A stretch of DNA of 64,000 bases from Saprospiraceae bacterium (GTDB lineage Bacteria > Bacteroidota > Bacteroidia > Chitinophagales > Saprospiraceae). The position numbers and the translations under genes were made by a program. Below the pieces are notes generated by a model. That model worked only from the letters and a program-made list of their open reading frames with translations, made no database searches and was not told where the DNA came from. Of the stretch, positions 60,378 to 64,000 are shown piece by piece. Every line of letters begins with the position of its first letter. The stretch's first letter is position 1. The stretch lies in assembly GCA_022841745.1 (NCBI GenBank), contig JALHQW010000001.1:139166-203165 (forward strand), read 5' to 3'.

Positions 60378-62720
60378 ATGAAGAACAATTCCTGTTTTAA
60401 CATAGGAACAAATCTCGTCAAATTAAAGACCTGTTTTGTCAAAGGCCTCATTTTGATGCCCATGCTACTTGCAATTTCGTACCATACTAGCGGCCAGCTC
60501 GTTTGCTTTCCTCCTTCAGACCCTTGCGAAAAAATCAAAAATGCTGATTTTGAACAGAATTCAGGAGGAATTGGGGCTTTTGATTTTGATTTTCAAGGTA
60601 ACCCTGTAGGTGAATTGTGCTATTGGGAGCCGACAGTTCCTGGAGGTTTTTTTTGTAACAATCAAGATGGGAACACAGCTATTGGTATTTTCATTAATAC
60701 CATAAACAATATTTCTGCATCAGACCAGTTGTCAACTACCTACCCATTGGATTTAATGGTCAATACAGAATATGAATTCTCTTTTAAGTATCTGGTATTC
60801 GCTAGCCAGCCCAATGTCCCTCCAATTCCCCTCATTCCTTGGCCAGAAATACGAATAGGTTTAACTCAAAGCCCAGTGATTTCTACTCCATTGAATACAA
60901 CGTACTTAGTTAATTCAGCTATGCAATCTGGATTGGATGGTTTTGCAAATCTTGATCATAGTTGTTACCCAACTGGGATGGAATTTCACACTTTTAACGG
61001 TAGTTTTATATATACAGGTGATGGACGGAAATACTTGAACATTTCTGGTTTTAATCAGTCATTACCTTTTAATAATTCTTTTATTCAAGCAAGGCATACT
61101 ATTTTTATTGATGATGTCTCTATAAGACGCTGCAATCAACCCTGCACCCTCGTCCCCTCCTTCACCTCCACTTATTCCCAAGATTCCTGCACGGTGACCT
61201 TCACTGGCCTGAACACAGGCTCACCTGGCACCTACCATTGGGATTTCGGGGATGGCTTCTCCGGCGAAGGGCAAACATCCACGCATAAGTATTTGATAGG
61301 AGGAGAATATGAAGTTTGCTTGACTGTAACCTGCGATGAAGATCCAGAAACATCCGAGCAAGTTTGTAATTCCATCACCATCCCAAGTAGCTGTGAAGGC
61401 TGTATTGAACTACGTAAACCTGTTGTAGCGAATATTTGCTTGGAATCGGAAACAGGGCCGAACACCTACAATGCCACTTTCAGCTTCGACGTGCCGAAAG
61501 GCACACATCCCTGTCCAGCAGATGAACTGTTGCTGCATTCACCCCAAGTGGACATGACAATTTTGGACTACCAAATAAATGACACAGACCCACAATTTGA
61601 CGTAGTGACCGTTTCCCTTGCTGTAACAGTTGCAGCAGGAGAGACTTTCCCAACCCATGAAGTGCATAGCTTCATCACCATGTGCGTTGACGAGGGCAAT
61701 CCCGTTTGCTTTGTTTTCCAAGTGTTAGTGGACGAATGTGATGTTTGTTATTCCCTGGTATCATCTCTGGCCACATGCACCGACCCAATTTCAACCGACA
61801 ATGTTTTCATCTATTCTGGGGTAATCAACTTGACTCTAATTGGTCTGTTGTCTAACACAGCAATATTTGATGGTTATTCTTCACCTGAACCGGGTTTTGA
61901 AATCACAAACATGGTAAGGAATGGTAGTAATTGGTCTATTAACTATACCATTACCACTGAGAACCCGAATTTTAACCAAACCACTGCGTTGATTTCATTC
62001 ACAGTGAATACTACTATAAAACACTGCGTTCCAATAAACATAACTGTCAATGCCACTTGCATTGATGAACCTGAAACCTGCATTGCGGAATGGAGTACCA
62101 AGCCTGGGCCTGCTTGCACGGTTGCAAATGGACAGGTTATCTTTGATTTTCCGAATATGTATGTGACCGGCCCGAACAGCAACTATTCCCTTTGCCAACC
62201 CAGCGGCCTTTATGGCAGCATCGAGGAAGGGGGGACAGTGACGGTTACCTCTGCCAGTGTACAAGGAGCCAATTTATGGTTCGACATTTCACTGTCAATC
62301 CCCCAAACCAGTTTCGTGTCCGGCCAAGTCTATCATGTAAGGCTGTTCTTATGCGACGGAGAAGGTAATATCGTGTGTTATCGGATTCCTTGGCTGTTAA
62401 CTTGCTTAGGCACAGGTGGTGGCGGTGAAGGCGGTGGCGGTGGACTTATTGTCAAGCCAAACGCTCGTTACGATAACGGATTTGTCATTTTCCCAAACCC
62501 AGCCTATGACAAACTCAATATAGTAACGCCTGAATACAAAGAAGGGAGCGAAATTGAAGTCAAAATCCAAGACCATTTTGGTAGGGTGGTCAGTCTTTTC
62601 CCATTGGCATCCGATAGGTTAGAGATTTCGTTAACCAAATTTGTTGGAGGAATTTATTTCATCACTGTTTTACAAGATGGCCTTCCAGTCAAGACGGAGA
62701 AAATAATCGTGATGGAATGA
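60378..62720 (+). CDS. PKD-domain protein with T9SS sorting signal
   Basis: This encodes 780 residues. A signal region (LILMPMLLAISYHTSGQ) is followed by a Cys-rich N-terminal domain that looks like a lectin-type jelly roll (NADFEQNSGG, ADNTAIGIF-like strands), a PKD domain (TYHWDFGDGFSGEG, YEVCLTVTC), two or three Cys-containing beta repeats, a Gly linker, and a type A T9SS C-terminal domain (FVIFPNPAYDKLNIV, GGIYFITVL). It is predicted to be exported to the cell surface. The ligand is unknown. Confidence 0.85.
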   Translation: MKNNSCFNIGTNLVKLKTCFVKGLILMPMLLAISYHTSGQLVCFPPSDPCEKIKNADFEQNSGGIGAFDFDFQGNPVGELCYWEPTVPGGFFCNNQDGNTAIGIFINTINNISASDQLSTTYPLDLMVNTEYEFSFKYLVFASQPNVPPIPLIPWPEIRIGLTQSPVISTPLNTTYLVNSAMQSGLDGFANLDHSCYPTGMEFHTFNGSFIYTGDGRKYLNISGFNQSLPFNNSFIQARHTIFIDDVSIRRCNQPCTLVPSFTSTYSQDSCTVTFTGLNTGSPGTYHWDFGDGFSGEGQTSTHKYLIGGEYEVCLTVTCDEDPETSEQVCNSITIPSSCEGCIELRKPVVANICLESETGPNTYNATFSFDVPKGTHPCPADELLLHSPQVDMTILDYQINDTDPQFDVVTVSLAVTVAAGETFPTHEVHSFITMCVDEGNPVCFVFQVLVDECDVCYSLVSSLATCTDPISTDNVFIYSGVINLTLIGLLSNTAIFDGYSSPEPGFEITNMVRNGSNWSINYTITTENPNFNQTTALISFTVNTTIKHCVPINITVNATCIDEPETCIAEWSTKPGPACTVANGQVIFDFPNMYVTGPNSNYSLCQPSGLYGSIEEGGTVTVTSASVQGANLWFDISLSIPQTSFVSGQVYHVRLFLCDGEGNIVCYRIPWLLTCLGTGGGGEGGGGGLIVKPNARYDNGFVIFPNPAYDKLNIVTPEYKEGSEIEVKIQDHFGRVVSLFPLASDRLEISLTKFVGGIYFITVLQDGLPVKTEKIIVME

Positions 62721-62859
62721 TGGAAGGGGTCTGATTTTTGAATATTAAGAAAATTATGGAATTGGTTGAAGGATTTGAATGCCAATAAATGGAATTCAAT
62801 TCCTTCGACCAGTTTTTTGCGAGAAACTGATTTTACCCAGACACACCCAATTAACACCC

Positions 62860-64000
62860 ATGAAAGGCGCAATTTCACTGTTTGCTTTTTGTATTCTCTT
62901 CATAAAACTCTTCGGGCAGCCATCTGCGCCTTTGCATGATTGCGCAACTGATTTGCTTTATGAAGATTTGAAGAAAGGCGACCCTGCCTACGCCAAACAG
63001 GAAGAATACCTTGAAAGCAAATACAGGCAATTCGCCGTTTCTCCCACAGTCAAAAAAGGACTTGCCCAATACACCCTTCCCGTCGTCGTCCACCTCATCC
63101 ACAACAACGGCCCAGAGAATATCAGTGATGCGCAAGTGATGCAAGGCTTGGCACACCTCAACCAAGCTTTTCAAAACCTTGGGCCATATCACTTGGACAA
63201 TGGGGTGTCAGTAGGGCTTGAGTTCTGCTTGGCACAGCGTGACCCCAATGGCAACCCGACCAATGGCATCATACGGTATCAATCACCACTGACGGACATG
63301 TCAATCCCATCAAATCAAGGCACGGTCATTAGCCTTGCCAGTTGGAATTCCAAGGAGTATATCAATATAAGATTGGTAAAAGAAGCATGTTTTGGCAGTA
63401 ACAATTGTGCGAATGTAGCAGGGTTTGCTTATGGCCCATCATCGCACGGCAATCAGGCAGACGGCATTGTGATGGAAGCCAGCTATTTTGGTTCAATGGT
63501 AGCCTATTCCACCGTTGCCATCCATGAAATAGGACATTACCTTGGGCTATGGCATACGTTTGCTGGTGGGTGCGTCAATGGCGATTGCCTGTTGGATGGC
63601 GATCGAGTTTGCGATACCCCACCTGACAACCAGACGGCGAGCAAACCTTGTAGTGTGATTTCAAACAGTTGTGAGACCGATGAAGATGACACCTCGAACA
63701 ACAACCCCTTCCGTAGCCAAAGTCTCGGTGGCCTTGGCGAACAGGACGACCTTGGCAATAATTTCATGGATTATATATTCAAGGATTGCAGGCGGCAGTT
63801 TACCGAAGGTCAAAAAGAAAGGATGTTTTTTTTCTTGGAATCGGCCCGTTCCAGCCTATTGACATCGAAAGCCTGCCTACCGCCTTGTCCTTCCTTGGTG
63901 GTTGCAGATTTCTATATTGATGCAGATACCATTAACGCTGGGGAAACACTTCTGTTGACCAATCTTAGCTCGAATGCCTCTAATTATAGTTGGTACTTGA
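62860..64000 (+). CDS. M43 (cytophagalysin-like) metalloprotease, partial
   Basis: The frame opens at the ATG at 62860 and is cut by the right edge after 380 codons. A signal peptide ending in LFGQ precedes a propeptide. The catalytic motif HEIGHYLGLWH (HExxHxxGxxH) and the Met-turn NNFMDYIF define a family M43 zinc protease. The Cys pattern fits the pappalysin-type members. The sequence after SLLTSKAC begins a PKD domain (FYIDADTINAGETL). It probably ends with a T9SS domain outside the window. Confidence 0.92.
   Translation, partial: MKGAISLFAFCILFIKLFGQPSAPLHDCATDLLYEDLKKGDPAYAKQEEYLESKYRQFAVSPTVKKGLAQYTLPVVVHLIHNNGPENISDAQVMQGLAHLNQAFQNLGPYHLDNGVSVGLEFCLAQRDPNGNPTNGIIRYQSPLTDMSIPSNQGTVISLASWNSKEYINIRLVKEACFGSNNCANVAGFAYGPSSHGNQADGIVMEASYFGSMVAYSTVAIHEIGHYLGLWHTFAGGCVNGDCLLDGDRVCDTPPDNQTASKPCSVISNSCETDEDDTSNNNPFRSQSLGGLGEQDDLGNNFMDYIFKDCRRQFTEGQKERMFFFLESARSSLLTSKACLPPCPSLVVADFYIDADTINAGETLLLTNLSSNASNYSWYL

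Overview
The window looks like a chromosome segment of a Bacteroidota bacterium, probably of the Saprospiria (Haliscomenobacter/Lewinella-like). Four things point there: secreted proteins with type IX secretion (T9SS) C-terminal sorting domains, a PorP/SprF-family protein, curlin-repeat proteins with Asn-rich repeats, and TAnnTTTG promoter boxes with mostly weak Shine-Dalgarno sites. The family-level placement is inference.

Layout. 1-2.4 kb: a curli-type fibre operon on the minus strand (two curlin-repeat subunits, then a CsgE-domain protein cut by the edge). 2.7-12.4 kb: mostly housekeeping genes (cupin, GT4 glycosyltransferase, typA, OmpA-like lipoprotein, YjbR and DinB proteins, deoxynucleoside kinase, gatC, a MacB/LolD-type ATPase, a short TolC-like protein). 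12.8-25.6 kb: a one-gene hybrid NRPS-PKS of about 4007 residues (A-T-sulfotransferase-KS-AT-ACP-aminotransferase-C-A-T-TE), followed directly by its Sfp-type phosphopantetheinyl transferase. 25.5-31.2 kb: a T9SS-exported C25-like peptidase and a TonB-dependent receptor. 31.1-35.1 kb: an RlmL-type RNA methyltransferase and an mlaEFD lipid-transport operon. 35.3-46.3 kb: a GH109-like protein, an NlpC/P60 protein without its catalytic Cys, PorP/SprF, lpdA, glutathione peroxidase, and a large helicase-like protein with degraded motifs. 46.4-52 kb: a GH29 fucosidase and two lipoprotein genes, one interrupted by an in-frame TGA. 52-54 kb: an AraC-type regulator and a helical protein divergent from a 41-residue double-glycine peptide. 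54.7-64 kb: a double retropepsin, a MacA/TolC export pair, a lipoprotein, a PKD/T9SS protein and an M43 metalloprotease cut by the right edge.

The most unusual feature cuts across genes. About twenty short arrays, most of them exactly four units of 7 nt (28 nt; sometimes 4 x 8), lie in spacers and inside reading frames. Each array has its own heptamer. Several occur as inverted pairs around a short loop. The NRPS-PKS gene alone carries ten arrays plus four nested palindromes (31-90 nt), all kept in frame and mostly at domain linkers or variable loops. They resemble in principle the heptanucleotide STRR repeats of cyanobacteria and the in-frame Rickettsia palindromic elements, but I know of no description of this set. 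No CRISPR array, rRNA, tRNA or insertion sequence was recognised.
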